Positions 10,500 to 23,100 of a stretch of DNA of 64,000 nt are shown here, one piece after another. The stretch's first letter is position 1, and each line of letters starts with the position of its first letter. Made by a program: the position numbers and the translations under genes. The notes beneath the pieces are model-generated. The model saw nothing but the letters and a program-made list of their open reading frames with translations, searched no databases and had not been told where the DNA came from. The stretch comes from Artocarpus heterophyllus. Lineage: Eukaryota > Streptophyta > Magnoliopsida > Rosales > Moraceae. The stretch is from the NCBI GenBank assembly GCA_025403435.1, contig CM046348.1, positions 15,686,034 through 15,750,033 of the forward strand. The letters run 5' to 3'.

Positions 10500-12225
10500 T
10501 TATTGGTAGAAGAAATACTCCATCTCCATGCCATCATCATAGTATGAAAGATCATGCGATGATGCCCCATCCCCATAACATGTTAGATAGCTACCATCAT
10601 TTAGGCTAGACATGTTGTCCTCCAAAAATGGCTCAGTCCAAAAATCCGATCCGGTCGAGTAGTACTCTTCATAAAGGACTTCCAATGGTGAAGATAGATA
10701 ATTGTTGTTTTCATGAGACAAATAGTCTGAATCAGAGAGAGAAGATGTGTGACTTGTTAAAACGGAAGGCGATCCGGGGGAAATATTGGTACTAATTGTG
10801 TCTGCAGGTGATTGCGAGCTCTCGAGAATCGGCGGCAGAGAGGTTTCTTCTGCGTCATGGTTATTACTACTCTCAGTTTCTGCTTCTCCATTAGTGCTAT
10901 GGCAAGTTTGTTCACAATGATGTGAAGAATCATCACAAGAACGATCTTCTCTAAGTGATTGAGACGTTTTATAAGTTGTGCGCTTCTTTAAGTGAGTGTG
11001 CCAATAGTTCTTTATTTCATTGTCGGTTCTTCCTGGTAAATTTGCAGCAATCAAGGACCATCTGCCATGAGATTACATAAACTCCATAACTACCTTTACT
11101 CGATCTTTTTAAAAAAATGACGAGAGAGAAGACAACTAATATTAGAGTCAGTGAGAACATCTTAAGTAAATTTTTACTAATACTCAATACAAAATGGTCA
11201 ATTTATGGTGATTTTTAGATGAAATCATTCACAACAAAATTAAGTAATATTCTGATGTTGCCATAGGAATCATTCCGGAAGATTTGAATTATGAAATGAT
11301 TAATGCCTTTAATAAATGTAAGCCTAGATTCGTACTCAAACACACATCATGAAAATTAAATTCAAAGTTTGATTTCTATATACATATACATACATACATA
11401 CATATATATATATATATATGCTTCTTACTTATTTCCATGTTCTTCATGTAACTTGTTGATCAAACTCACTTCTTCGGCTGTATAATTCCCGCGTTTGACA
11501 TCTGGTCGGAGGTAATTCATCCATCGTAATCGGCAACTCTTCCCACACCTTGAGAGACCTATTGATTCAAACCGCGGTCAGAATTGTATACTAGCTAGCT
11601 AGTTCTTCATCACTATATTTTATGATCTAAATTTCTGCTGGTTTTAATTCGGAAAATTGAAATCAAATATATACTGAATCGAATTCGGAAATTCGACAAT
11701 CAAACAGCGCTCCGATGAATTTAGATGAAGTGTGATGGTAAGGGATTGGTCTTAAGATCAGAAGCATATATAAGGTAACTTTTTTTTTTTTTTTCTTTTG
11801 GGAGTGTTGATCAGTTTTATCAATATCTCTCCAAAGGAATCATCAAAAAATAAAGATGAAAAAATAAGAAAATAAATAAACCTAAAATCCCTATAAATTA
11901 TGGAAATTATTAAGAGATGAAAACCTGAATTATGTTAATAAGAGACATCATTAGGCAGATGTCTTTTTTCTGGGTTCGAGGATAATATGATCAAATAACT
12001 AATTTTTTGAAGGAATCAAATAACAAATAAAGTATATATCTTTGGAAAACTCGATCAATTGAGAGTATATAGTTTTTTTTTCTCCCCTTTACCTGCATAT
12101 TTGGGAATTTGACGCCAATTCCAGTAGCCATATCTTTCAACATAAGCTCTCAACCTGTCGTCCTCTTCAGAACTCCATGCACCTCTCTTAATTCCATTTT
12201 TGTCATAAAATGGAGCTCTCACCAT
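10500..12225 (-). CDS. R2R3-MYB transcription factor A
   Basis: DNA-binding transcription factor, expected in the nucleus. Exons on the minus strand: 12093-12225 (133 nt), 11429-11558 (130 nt) and 10500-11061 (562 nt), with the canonical R2R3-MYB intron positions and GT-AG borders; about 274 aa. R2 tryptophans are at about 17, 37 and 57. In R3 the first position is Tyr70, followed by Trp89 and Trp108. The motifs CGKSCRLRW and [11 protein letters not shown] are intact. The bHLH-interaction signature of R3 is not visible. The C-terminal half is Ser/Asn/Asp/Glu-rich and acidic, with [11 protein letters not shown] at about 227-237, shared with MYB gene B. The DNA-binding domain and FW motif resemble the MYB13/14/15 group (subgroup 2), members of which act in stress and phenylpropanoid control; that placement is inference. 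No defect seen. Confidence 0.92.
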
Positions 12226-13869
12226 CTCTAAGTCTGGTTTTCTTTTCTTTTCTTTTCTTTTTTTTGGGTACTCTTAAGTCTTTTTTTGCAGTATTCCTGC
12301 TCTCAGCTCACTTGGACATAAAAAAGGGGAAAAAAAAAATTGTTTTTGTTTCTAGCTGATCAATTAGTGACTCTTTTTCTTTCCAATATGTTTACTTTTT
12401 AAGTTGAGCATAAAACTTGCAGTTATATATATAATTGATCCTCATTTTCTAAAAATGTCATGTTTGGATTAAAATAGTAAAAAAATTATGCAATGAGGGA
12501 CCCCAACATAGAAGATGCAATGAAAATGTCTTTGGTATAATAAAATATTATCAATATTTAAAACAAGGCACAGCAAAAGTGTCACATGAAACGCGACGAA
12601 CTTGTCAATTGATGGGTATAAAGTGCTCCACTTTGATTTTTATAGCTTTTCTTCTATAGTTCTCATTATTTGCATAGTTGGAGTAGCTTATATTTTATGA
12701 ATTAATATTCTTCGCGTATTATTTGTTAATTGCCACCACATCCTTTCCACATATATGTGAGAAAATATTGAGCATAATTTTCTTATTCGACAGTTGCACC
12801 ATATCCTTCCGATATATATATGAGAGAATATTGAGTATAATTTTCTTATTCGATAATTAACACCATATCCTTCCGATATATATATGAGAGAATATTAAGT
12901 ATAATTTTCTTATTTGAAACGTGCAGGTTTTTATAAAGGGTTGAATATATATTTATATATGCTAGAAAAAAATTGTGATAGTATAAATCGGACGAATGCT
13001 AATATAAACTTGAATTTAATATGCTTAGCCATTTATCCATCCTGCAAAAATGAAGTACAATACATCACACGGTACATCTAGTCAAAATCAAAAGTTCTTA
13101 AATCTAAGAAAATCTTTTACCAGGAAAAAAGAGATCTAATGATAGGACATACGTCTATGTTCTATCAATAGGTACTCCTCTTCTAACATTAGACTAACTT
13201 TTCAATTTTGAGTAAATGTTTATGTTAAAAATTTATAATACGTAATATAAATTGCTTTTGGTTGTTTGTCAAATCAATAAAAAATTAATCTAATGATTAA
13301 AATATAATGAAAACTTATGCTTTCTCATAAGTTTTGCCAAAAAATTGAAATATAATATTTTTTTTTGGAAAAAAGAGAACATAAGAATTTCATGTGTATA
13401 TATTTTTTTAAAAATATAAATAGGTAGAAAAAAAATCAGTGTCTATATTTAAAAAAAAAAAACAAAGCCAAGAGAATGACATGTGTTAGGTACATGGGTA
13501 GAGGTGATTGCCTTTTTTTTAAAAAAAAAAAAAAAAAAAGCAAACTTGGTTAATAAAAATTGATTACAAACTTAGTCGCATATTACCCATCTTAAGAGAA
13601 CTTGACTCTGACTATTAACTGGATCAACCAATCAGGACAAACATAGCACATGGATAAAATTCTAGTGTCGAGACTGAAAAGGGGAAAAGGCTTGCTCGAC
13701 ATAGAAATTGTAACTTAACAAGGCTTGTTACAAGATACCATAACAGTTGATGGATTAAACTAGTAGACCGAAATCAAACCCTCCCTCAACATGGCACAAA
13801 TAATATGAACTAGACTAAGGTCTAGCTATACTTCAACATACCTTTTGCAGATAACAAATGGAGGAGACA
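12226..13869. other. Upstream region of MYB gene A and intergenic DNA
   Basis: The bases next to the ATG are pyrimidine-rich on the + strand (a poly-purine leader on the coding strand). A TATATATA block at about 12424-12431 is a possible but distant TATA element. The 63-bp tandem repeat (listed separately) lies at 12734-12920. Beyond it the DNA is AT-rich with long A runs near 13440-13540 and no gene. Confidence 0.45.
12734..12920 (+). repeat. Three-copy 63-64-bp tandem repeat
   Basis: Copies begin at caccaca (12734), caccatatcc (12797) and caccatatcc (12861). Each contains catatcctt..c, a short (at)n block, gag(a)gaatatt and ataattttcttatt. The second and third copies are nearly identical; the first is more diverged. 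The array lies about 0.5 kb upstream of MYB gene A. Confidence 0.88.
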
Positions 13870-14199
13870 AACAAGCTAAAATTGGAGGTAGGGAGGCCAT
13901 CTCCGTCATCTTTTTTTTTTTTTTACAACTAAAACAAACAAAGTAAAAAAAAAATAGTGAAAAAAAAAACTAATAGCCTCAACATTCTCGAGAGGCCCGA
14001 CTGTGACATGACCACTTCTATTGAGCCACACAAATGCGCCACACTCTTGAAGCCAAACAACCCGCTCCTTCCACCCCTCGCCTCATTGACCACCGCCTAC
14101 TCTCCATCCTCTACGCCGAGAATAACACCACTCTCATTCCCACATTTAGATCTAAAGCGGTGAACCTCCCTACCGGAAATAGAAACCCCATGCCCTATA
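13870..14199. other. Left part of a GC-richer sequence split by a TE insertion
   Basis: From about 13970 this segment is clearly more GC-rich than its surroundings. Its direct continuation appears at 17275-17700, on the other side of the TG...CA element. On the minus strand, joining both parts at the ctata duplication keeps one frame open across the junction until a TAG well inside this left part. I do not recognise the product. It could be a decayed retroelement, captured gene sequence or long non-coding transcript. Confidence 0.4.
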
Positions 14200-14439
14200 T
14201 GTAACACCCACCTATTTTTATGTAATGAATTACGTTAAGTTAGTAACGACGTTAAGAATATTTTATTAATAACTTATAATATACGTAATGATATATGATG
14301 TTAATGTTACTAAGTTTTATGACAAGTTTTATGACAGGTGATGACCGCATGGAATCGTTGTGCTCAAGTGTTCATGATTATTTTAATGTATGTTTAATTA
14401 TGATGCAATGATGTATGAATGTTTTAATGTATGGTATTT

Positions 14440-14566
14440 ATGGACAGTTCGGCAGGCCAAACTTTTAAGATCGGTAGGCCGAAATGTCTGCCCGAGATCG
14501 GCAGGCCGAACTTGGTGGAACCGACAGGCTAAAGGGAAAATCGGCAGGCTGAACACGGCTGACGAG
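14440..14566 (+). repeat. GGCAGGCCGAAC motif cluster (forward)
   Basis: Four or five copies of (T)TCGGCAGG(C)CGAAC-type sequence occur at irregular 20-30-bp spacing, for example gttcggcaggcc, atcggcaggccgaac and aatcggcaggctgaac. The core TTCGGC-AG-GCCGAA is a quasi-palindrome that could form a small hairpin. Its GC content contrasts sharply with the AT-rich element around it. Confidence 0.8.
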
Positions 14567-16717
14567 CAGTCAGCAGAAATCTCTCCAAAATTTTGGCTGA
14601 GTTAATTACATTAATTGGATGACTTAATGTGATTAATTGGCATAATAATGGAATGATTTTATCAGTTAAGGAAATAAGAGATTTGACTTTGCATTGATTT
14701 GTGCTATTTTAAATGGTTTCCTATTTTTAGAGGGTAAATTATGGTAAGATTGATGATTTGTTAGACTCTCCCTCAATCATCTCCACCTACATGCGAATTC
14801 TGGACCAAGAACAGTCAGAAAATTCTGACTTAATGAAGGGAATTGAATTCCCATCAATTATGCTCATTATGTTAAATTTTTTTAACGTTTCTTTTTTTGA
14901 TTTTCTCTCATTCTCACATTTTTCTCTCTCAGTTCTGAGATATTCTCTCATTCTCATTCTTCCTCTTCTCTTCTCCATGAATTTCTCTCTATCCCGAAAA
15001 TTCTCTGCAAGAAAATTGTAAGAAAAGTTGTATTTTTCTCGGTTAAAATCAAGGATTTTGAGAAGAAATTTCAAGGTAAGAATTTAGTTTTTCCAGTGTT
15101 TTTGAAAAGGAATTATCCTCCTCAATTCGTCTACAATATTCTTCTTTAGGTATTGTATTTGTTTTGGATTTCAATATGCTATGCATGTATGCGTTATGAA
15201 ATGTTTTCCTAAGTTTCAAGTTGTTTCAAAGTTTTTATGATGAAATATGGATTTTCTATCTTCTACCCCTTACAATAAATATTACTGTTTAATCTTGATG
15301 TATGAAAAATGTAATGATGTTCAAGGGGGTAAATATGAAGTTTTTCATGAAAGTTGTCAAGAATGTGCATGTATGATATATGATGAAGGTATTTTATGTT
15401 TTTTTTTTTAAAGAAAACTATTTTAACAATGTTATTTATGGATTTTTGTTTATGAATTTTTATTTATGTTTAAATGATTTTATGATAATGAAATAATTTT
15501 ATGCATGATAATATGATGTTTGTATGAAGTTTTAAATTAAAATATATGCATTTTAATTGTTCAAAAATGTTTTATTTAAAAGATATTTATGTTTAAAATG
15601 TATGGTTTGTTTTTATATGCTTAAGGTAATTTTTATAATTTAAGAAAAATCATAATAACATGTTTATGTGATGACAATTTTTATGGTTATGAGTAATGAT
15701 TATATGTGATGACAACGTTATGTTTTCGCAATAATGATTATGAGTTATGTTTATTATTATGAGATGAATGTATATATGAATGATATATAAAAGAATGATA
15801 TATGAATGAATATTTTATGATAAGTGTTAATTTTAATGTATTTTTAATGGATAAATGGCATGAACACTCATAGAAGCGAGCACATCGAGATCGCGGCGTC
15901 ATCACCAAAAGTACTTTAAGGTTAAGTAAGCTAGCGTTAAGGTAAGTACATTCTCACCTGCAACATGACACGTTTTTACAAGATTTGATGTTATGTTCAT
16001 AATGATATTCATGATGATTTTATGGATATTTTCCTTAAGAATTCTATGAAATATTTTCATGATTTTAAGTTGTGCATGATGATTTTGTCATGTTTCAAAG
16101 TATGAAAATTATGTATATATGTATCACCTAATAAGTGTTGCACACCAATGTTATGAAATGAAATGTTATGATGTCATGTTTGGTTTTGGATTAGCTACCC
16201 TTCTCCTCTCATGACGTCGCGCCTATGATGAAGTTTATGGTGCAACACTTGGGCCCTTAAGATAAAATAGAATAAGTTTTTACATGATGAACGCAATGAA
16301 AGATATGTTCTATGAAATTGTGCTTAAGGCACTTTTATGATATGATGACAATGATGATGATGATGTTTATGAAATGTTATTAATCTGTGAGAATTATATG
16401 TACTTATTAAGCATTAGCTTAATCATGTTTTATGTCATGTTGCAGATAAAGGTAAGAAAATCATGGAATAGGTGGAGGACATGGGAAGGCGTGTGAGCAC
16501 CAAGCACGATGAATTGTAACTGGAAGCACGCCAAGAAGAACGCTTTTATGTTTTTAATTAAGTTATATAATTTGGAACATATTTTTATGTTAAGTTTTAA
16601 GAATACTTATACTATGGTTTTATAAGTTATTTTTATCATTTTTAATGAATTATGAACTTCCGCAATATTTTACGAAAAGTTGGTTTGTTTTGAAAATTAA
16701 GTTTTCTCAAAGATTTT

Positions 16718-16915
16718 TGGCTCGGTCGGCCTGCCAAACATCCTTGGTCGGCCTGCCGAAGTCTGAAAGTTCGACCTGTCGATCATATTTTTTGGCCTGC
16801 CGAACATGGTCAAGTTTTTGGTCTGAATTACAAAGCCTCTGCTGGCCTGCCGATTGAGAGAACTCCGGCCTGCCGATCATGTTCGGCCTGCCGAAGTCCC
16901 AAGTTCAGCCTGCTG
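16718..16915 (+). repeat. GGCCTGCCGAAC motif cluster (inverted)
   Basis: About seven or eight copies of the reverse form, such as gtcggcctgcc, ttcggcctgccgaag, ggcctgccgaac, ggcctgccgatc and cagcctgctgaac. They are inverted relative to the 14440-14566 cluster and lie near the other end of the same TG...CA element. The two clusters could pair over about 2.2 kb in a transcript. Confidence 0.82.
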
Positions 16916-17274
16916 AACTGTGGGAGTAAGTGACTTTTGTGTGATGTGTTGATTAAGGAGATTTGATGTGATGTTTGATAAGTCCTGATTTTACAACTTG
17001 ATATACCTACATTATTTAATAAGTTCATGATTAATTTAAAGTATAATTGAATAAATTATGATATGGAATAAGTTAAACAATGTTATTTTAAAAAGTGATA
17101 AGTTATAAAAAAAAAAATTTAGATGTATGAATGGATCCTGGTTATGTATGCTTAACTACGTTGATGTTTGAAAACATCAGCTATGTAATTACGTTTATGT
17201 TTAAGGTTTAATAAGTATGAATGTAAGAATGTAACGATATCTGTGACGTCCAAGCTAAGGGGCGTTTCACTATA

Positions 17275-17700
17275 CCCATCAAACTCCTCCCATGGCTTGC
17301 CTTGTCAAACGCCGTTGTCTTCCTAGATCCCACCCTATATGCAGTAGCCCCCTCGCTGACCATTGTAGATTCACGACGACAAAGAACCAAAACCCTGATT
17401 ACCAGCAAGCCCAAGGCAGACGACCAAACATCTAGCTCCACCATCCTCATGGCCCCCACAAACTCCTCCCTCAACGCCTTCAAAGCTCACCTCGTGACTA
17501 TACACCCACTTGTCATTCCTTCCCCTGCCAAAGACTGCATTATCTCATACCAAAGCACAACTTTGCCCTCCCCATGACCATAGCACCAGCAAACAGCTTG
17601 AGGCTATTGCTGACCAAGGGAAAAAATGAAGGGGTGGTGCAAGCACAAAAGAACAAAACCCTAGCAGAGCAACTAAGAGGAAGAGAGAGATAGTCGTTTC
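17275..17700. other. Right part of the GC-richer sequence split by the TE
   Basis: Continues the sequence interrupted at 14199. The minus strand has an open frame from about 17483 towards the insertion. The + strand also has open frames, all low in complexity and unmatched. The far end, read on the minus strand, is CT-rich (ctatctctctcttcctctt) and resembles a transcript leader. Product unknown. Confidence 0.4.
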
Positions 17701-18213
17701 TTATTTTACTAATTAAGATACACATATTCTAGCAAACTTTTGTAGGTATAAAAATGACAAATATCTATTTATGATGGTGATAATAATGATAAAATTATTA
17801 TTGTTATTATTGTAGACATTTGTTTTAATTATTGAAGTGACTGATTACTTTGAAAACGGAATTGTAGCATATAATTTAAGGTGAAAGATACATTTCAATT
17901 ATGGAAAATATTATGGAGCTATATCTTTCCTTTCCTCTCCAGCTTTTTATTTCTTTTCTGAGTGGATTTTGAGGGGAATTTAAGGAGCACCAATGCAGCG
18001 TTTTGTCTCTGGTTGGTTTTAGATTCCATATAGGATATATCACTATATATCAATGGTAGTATTAAACAGACACGTTACATTTCTTTCTCCTTTATTCTTG
18101 CCATTTTCAAATACCGAAAGCAAAAGGGTACGACGTGCTAAATATTGTTATTAAAACAAGAAAAGGATCGAAGCTGAGCATCAAGAAGGAAAAATAAATA
18201 AATAAATAAATAA

Positions 18214-18259
<46 letters not shown>

Positions 18260-18626
18260 AAGACAACAATTATTCTTTTACCCTTCTAGAACGAAAAGAG
18301 GCAAAATTCATGAGTTTTGTGTTTACACCAGACCTTATTTCAAAATTTAATTTGGCGTATATCTTCTTTCAATTTGGCTTTTTTTTTTTCATTTAATTTA
18401 AATCCTCCGAGATACGTTACATTGTTCATGGTCTCTTTTACAAATGCGCAGGATTTGTTTTTCTGCTTTACCCGGTGTTTTGGAGATCACATATGTGAAT
18501 CCATATCCTTTTGAACATATAGAACGACAAGCGACAGATTCTCTCTTTCACTCTCTGTTTTTTTTTTAATTATTTTTTTATCAAACATATAGAACGATAA
18601 ATGACAGATTCTCTCTTTTTTTTAAA
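17701..18626. other. Intergenic DNA with simple repeats
   Basis: Contains a compound (aaat)n-(ta)n microsatellite at about 18192-18256. It also holds a 70-bp direct duplication of the block aacatatagaacga..gacagattctctct (starts 18514 and 18584). No gene. Confidence 0.6.
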
Positions 18627-18985
18627 GGATTAATTACAAAAATTTTCTTTTAATTATAGCTTTTGTAACACTTTGCATTCGAACTTTAAAATGTAACATT
18701 TGTTCCTTCTGAAGTATGAATTGTTAACAAAAATAGTCCTTCTATTAGAATTTTAACGAAAAATTGATAAATGATTATAAAGTTAGGGGAATTTTGGTAA
18801 TTTTGGTTATAAAATAACCATAAAAATTAAAACTATGATAAAAATAGTCTTTATTGATGATTAAAAACAAAAAAAATCAACAGAACCATTAAACCATTAG
18901 AATCCTTCTTTTTTGATATACTAAAATTTTCTTCAAAATTTTATTAATTTTTTCACACAAAAAAATCTTTTGAAATTTTAAAAGT

Positions 18986-19016
<31 letters not shown>

Positions 19017-19482
19017 TAGTGAAATGAAAAATAATATAACGCAAATATATTCAATATAACAAAAAATGTAACACAAAATTTTCAAAGAGGAAAAAAACTC
19101 TGCTAGTATCACTAAAGTTTCTTTCATAGTTTTAAAGTTTTCATTGGTATTTATGCCTTTTAAAATTTTAAAATAAAAGTTCAAAATATCGAAAAAAGAG
19201 GGATCCAAATAATAATATATTTTTAATTGATTTTTTTTTGTTTTTAATCATCAAGAAATACTATTTTTATTATGCTTTTAATTTTTTGGTTATTTTTATA
19301 ACTAAGATTACCAAAATACCCCTAATTTTAAACTTGTTTGTCAATTTGCTGTTAAAATTCTAACAGAATGACCACTTTTATTAACAGTTCATACTTTAAA
19401 GGGAATGGATATTACATTTTAAAGTTCAATGGATAAAGTATTACAAAGGATATAATTCAGAAAAATTTTTTATAATTAATTC
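18627..19482. mobile_element. Mutator-like foldback element with 9-bp TSD
   Basis: The arms 18627-18880 and 19227-19482 are long inverted repeats (about 255 bp) around a 346-bp AT-rich centre. The left terminus reads GGATTAATTAC; the right, inverted, GAATTAATTAT. The 9 bases ttttttaaa flank both sides exactly (18618-18626 and 19483-19491), the size expected of Mutator-like elements. No transposase is encoded, so it is a non-autonomous MULE or MITE. The TSD is low in complexity, which weakens it slightly, but it falls exactly at the end of arm homology. Confidence 0.82.
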
Positions 19483-19756
19483 TTTTTTAAATGAATCAGA
19501 TGATAACTGATATTAGTACAACTTGGATGTATAAAAATTCAAAAATTTGTAAGAATAAATGAAATAAATATATTAAGAATATGTTTTTTTTTTCTTTTAA
19601 GTGATAAAATCTTATTTAATTTTATTTATCGAAGTCTATCTATTTTTTTCTCAATAAACATTTTTTATCATTATTATTCTCTATGTTTTTTCTACTATAA
19701 CAATGATTCGTTTCAATTAGTTTCTTAAATTGAGTCTTTTTTATTTAAGTTATTCA

Positions 19757-20183
19757 TGTTGAACAGAACATTATTAGGAAGGCATTATAACTAATATTTT
19801 ATTATAGTAGTAAATATGTTAAGACCACTCAAAGAAAGAATTACAATACTTAGAAATTAGCACTCTTTCTCACAGTTTAGAGACAACCTCTAGAACACTC
19901 ACAAGACTATGCACTATAGAACTCTTTGAAGAACACTCCTTATTGTTCTCCTACTTGTTCTTGATGATAACAAATGCAACGATGTTGCCTATTTATAGTT
20001 GCAGGCAATGAAAAAGAACCACACAATTAAACAATTGTAATTAAATTATGACCACACACATATATTTCATTAATCCTACCACACCTACCATATATGAAAA
20101 TGGAAGTTTCTTGAAATTGAGATTGTAATTGGGCTTGGGTTATATAATTAGGCTCATCAAAGAGATAATGTTGATTCTTAACA
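19757..20183 (-). repeat. 3' LTR of the copia element
   Basis: About 427 bp, starting TGTTGAACA and ending TTAACA on the + strand. It is directly preceded (in element sense) by the polypurine tract. It aligns along its full length with the LTR at 24413-24838. Confidence 0.92.
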
Positions 20184-23100
20184 CTCCTCTTCAATATAGC
20201 TCCCATTCTTTGCACCTCATTAAGTTGACGATGAAATTTTTCAAAGTTGTTGGTACTCAAACCTCTTGTGAATAAGTCTGCAACTTGATTATCTATCTTG
20301 ATTTGCCTCATCTCAATTTCTTCTTGCAAAACTTTTTCTCTGATAAAATGATAATGCACTTCGACATATTTAGTTCTTACATGAAAAACTATATTTTCTG
20401 CTAAGCGAACTGCTGATTGATTATCACCAAACAGCTAAATTGCATAGTCAACTATTTGATGTAGATCTTTCAATAGTTGAATTATCCATGTACTTTCTTG
20501 AGCTGCCATTGCTGCTACTTGGTACTCTACTTCCGCAGTCGACAAAGATATAGTTGGTTGTCTTTTGCTGCACTAAGAAATTATCCCTGAGACAAGCTTA
20601 AAGACATATATAGTGGTTGATTGACAAGTGTCATGATCTGTTGCATAGTCAGCATCACAATGACCAACTATCTTGTAGTTGTCACCTTTCTTATACAAAA
20701 GACCATAGTCTATTGTACCTTTGACATATCTTAGAATTCGTCAAAATGCTTCTAAATGAGGCCTCTTTGGACTTTACATGTATCAGCTCATCATGCCAAT
20801 CACATAAGAAATATCAGGTTGAGTCAGGGTTAAGTATATCAGACTACCTTCCAATGTCGATATATTGTCGTATCTTCCAAAATCTTTTCCTTCATGTACA
20901 CGCATCTTAGCATTTGGTTCCATCGGTGTAGAGATCAGCTTACGTTCAAGCATCCCAAACTTTTTTAATAAATCTTTGACATATTTCTACTGACAAAGAA
21001 ATATTCCTTCCTGTGTATAATCAACCTGTAGGCCAAGAAAGTGCTTAAGCTGACCAAGCTCTTTCAATTGGAAGTGCACAGATAAGTTCTCCCTTGTTTA
21101 ACGAATCATTCCTTCATCGTCTCCGATGATGATTAAATCATCCATGTTCACCAACACCACTGCCAACTTTCCTTCTCTAGCTGTAACAAATAAACTAGAA
21201 TTTACATGTGCCATGGCAAATCCACTTTGTGTAAGAAACTCAGCAATCTTACCATACCATGCCCTAGGCACTTGCTTTAAGCCATAATGTGTCTTTCTCA
21301 ATTGACACACATAATCTGGATAAGATCTATCCTCAAATCCCCTTGGTTGAATTATGTAGATCTCTTGATCTAACTCTCCATGTAAAAAGGCATTCTTTAC
21401 ATCCATCTACTAGAGTTTCCAATTTTTTACTAGCTGCAAATGCAAGAAGGACACATTTGGTAGTGATTTTTGCCGCTGGACTAAACGTCTCATCATAGTC
21501 TAGTCCGTATTGCTGAGAGAACCCTCGAGCTACAATTTGAGCTTTGTATCTCTCAATTGATCCATCTGGGCAGGTCTTGATCTTGTATATATACCTATTT
21601 ACAAAAGATAAGCTTAACATCTTTAGTCTTTGGCACTAGATCTCAAGTTTTATTTTACTCCAATGCAATAATTTCTCTACTATAGCTGTATTGACATATC
21701 CAGGATTTGGCCTCACTCTGGTTGACCTTCTAATCAATGTTTGTGGAGTTGATATACCCTTGTGATTGGGTTCAACCTCCTCTATTGGTCTTTGGTATAC
21801 ACTGGTCTTTTAAGGACTTGTCGCTACCATGTGATCATCATCATGCTCATGTTCAGGCTTCTCAAGTGCTTCTGAACTTGGTCTCACTCCAATAATTTGC
21901 TCCTTCATCTTCTCTTGAAGTTGATCTTTTTATTTCTTTGGAATCTGATAACTCCTTTTTCTATGATAACCACCATGAAGATGCTTCATCAAACACTGCA
22001 TTTTGTGACATGTAGCATTTTCCACTTGTAGGGTCTCAACACTTCCACCCTTTCTTCTAGTTGTAGTATCCTAAAAAGATACATCGTATTGCTTTTTTTT
22101 TTTTGGTCAAATTTGTTACGTAAGTGACTAGGCATGAACATGTAACACATAAAGTGAAAAACTCGAAAGTGACCAAGTACAAGTTTAGTACCCCATATTT
22201 TTTCAAATGGTGATGTAAATCCAAGTCTTGGTTGAGGAAGCCTATTGATGACATGAGCTACTGTCTTCATACACTCAGCCCAAATCTTTCAAGTACGTTC
22301 TTAGCATGAAGCATGCTCTGGTATATCTTTGCAAGATGCCGATTCTTTCTCTCCACTGCTTCATTTTGTTGTGGCACGTTTGCACACATGAATTGACGTC
22401 GTATTCGGCATTCTCATAGATTTTTTTAAACACATCTGAAGTGTACTCTCTATTGTTGTCTATGCGGAAGTACCGGATCTCTCTACCAACTTCTTCTTCA
22501 ATTGTTTCTTTAAATTTTTTTAAAGTTTGTCCGTGTTTCAGATTTTTTTTTCATAAAGAAAATCCACACATATATCTCATTCTGCTAATTGATGGTTGCT
22601 TAATGCGACCAAAGACATTCAAGTGAACTAACTTTAATGGTGCCTTTGCTCTAAACTTTGATTCTTCATACGGTAACTGATGCACTTTATCGTATTTACA
22701 TCTTGCACAAACAGTGTCAATTCTAACTTCAAGTTGAGGAAGACCCCATGAGCATTGACTTTTGCATCATCTCTTTCAACTTGTGATAGCCAACATGTCC
22801 TAACCTTGTATAGCACATATCCACTGTTTTATTCTTTCGAGTCTTGTCTACATAAGCAAATTCTACTGACATTATATAAACAGACTCTGATCTTCATTTT
22901 TCCTTTGTTGGTATGCCAAAGATCTTGATGTCTTGATACACTTTTATATTATGTGGGCCAAATACGACATATTAGCCTAATGATGTTAATTGTGCCACTA
23001 ATAGCAAGTTTTTTTTAAAGCTTGGTACATGATAGACATCGTCAAGTGGCAATTTCTTAGGACCATATCAGGGAACAACTGTTGCCTTATCGATATGATC

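Larger units (their letters stand above)
14200..17269 (+). mobile_element. Large non-coding TG...CA element, probably a solo LTR
   Basis: Begins TGTAACACCC at 14200 and ends GGGGCGTTTCA at 17269. The ends are short imperfect inverted repeats (TGTAACACCC versus TGAAACGCCC). Both sides carry the exact 5-bp duplication ctata (14195-14199 and 17270-17274). TG...CA ends plus a 5-bp TSD are the marks of an LTR-retrotransposon LTR. TGTAACACCC-type starts are common in plant Ty3/gypsy LTRs, so a 3.07-kb solo LTR is the simplest reading. A CT-rich leader lies at about 14880-15000, followed by aaggtaagaa, which looks like a splice donor (15073 on). No retroelement protein is encoded. It contains two inverted clusters of the GGCAGGCCGAAC motif. 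Confidence 0.75.
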
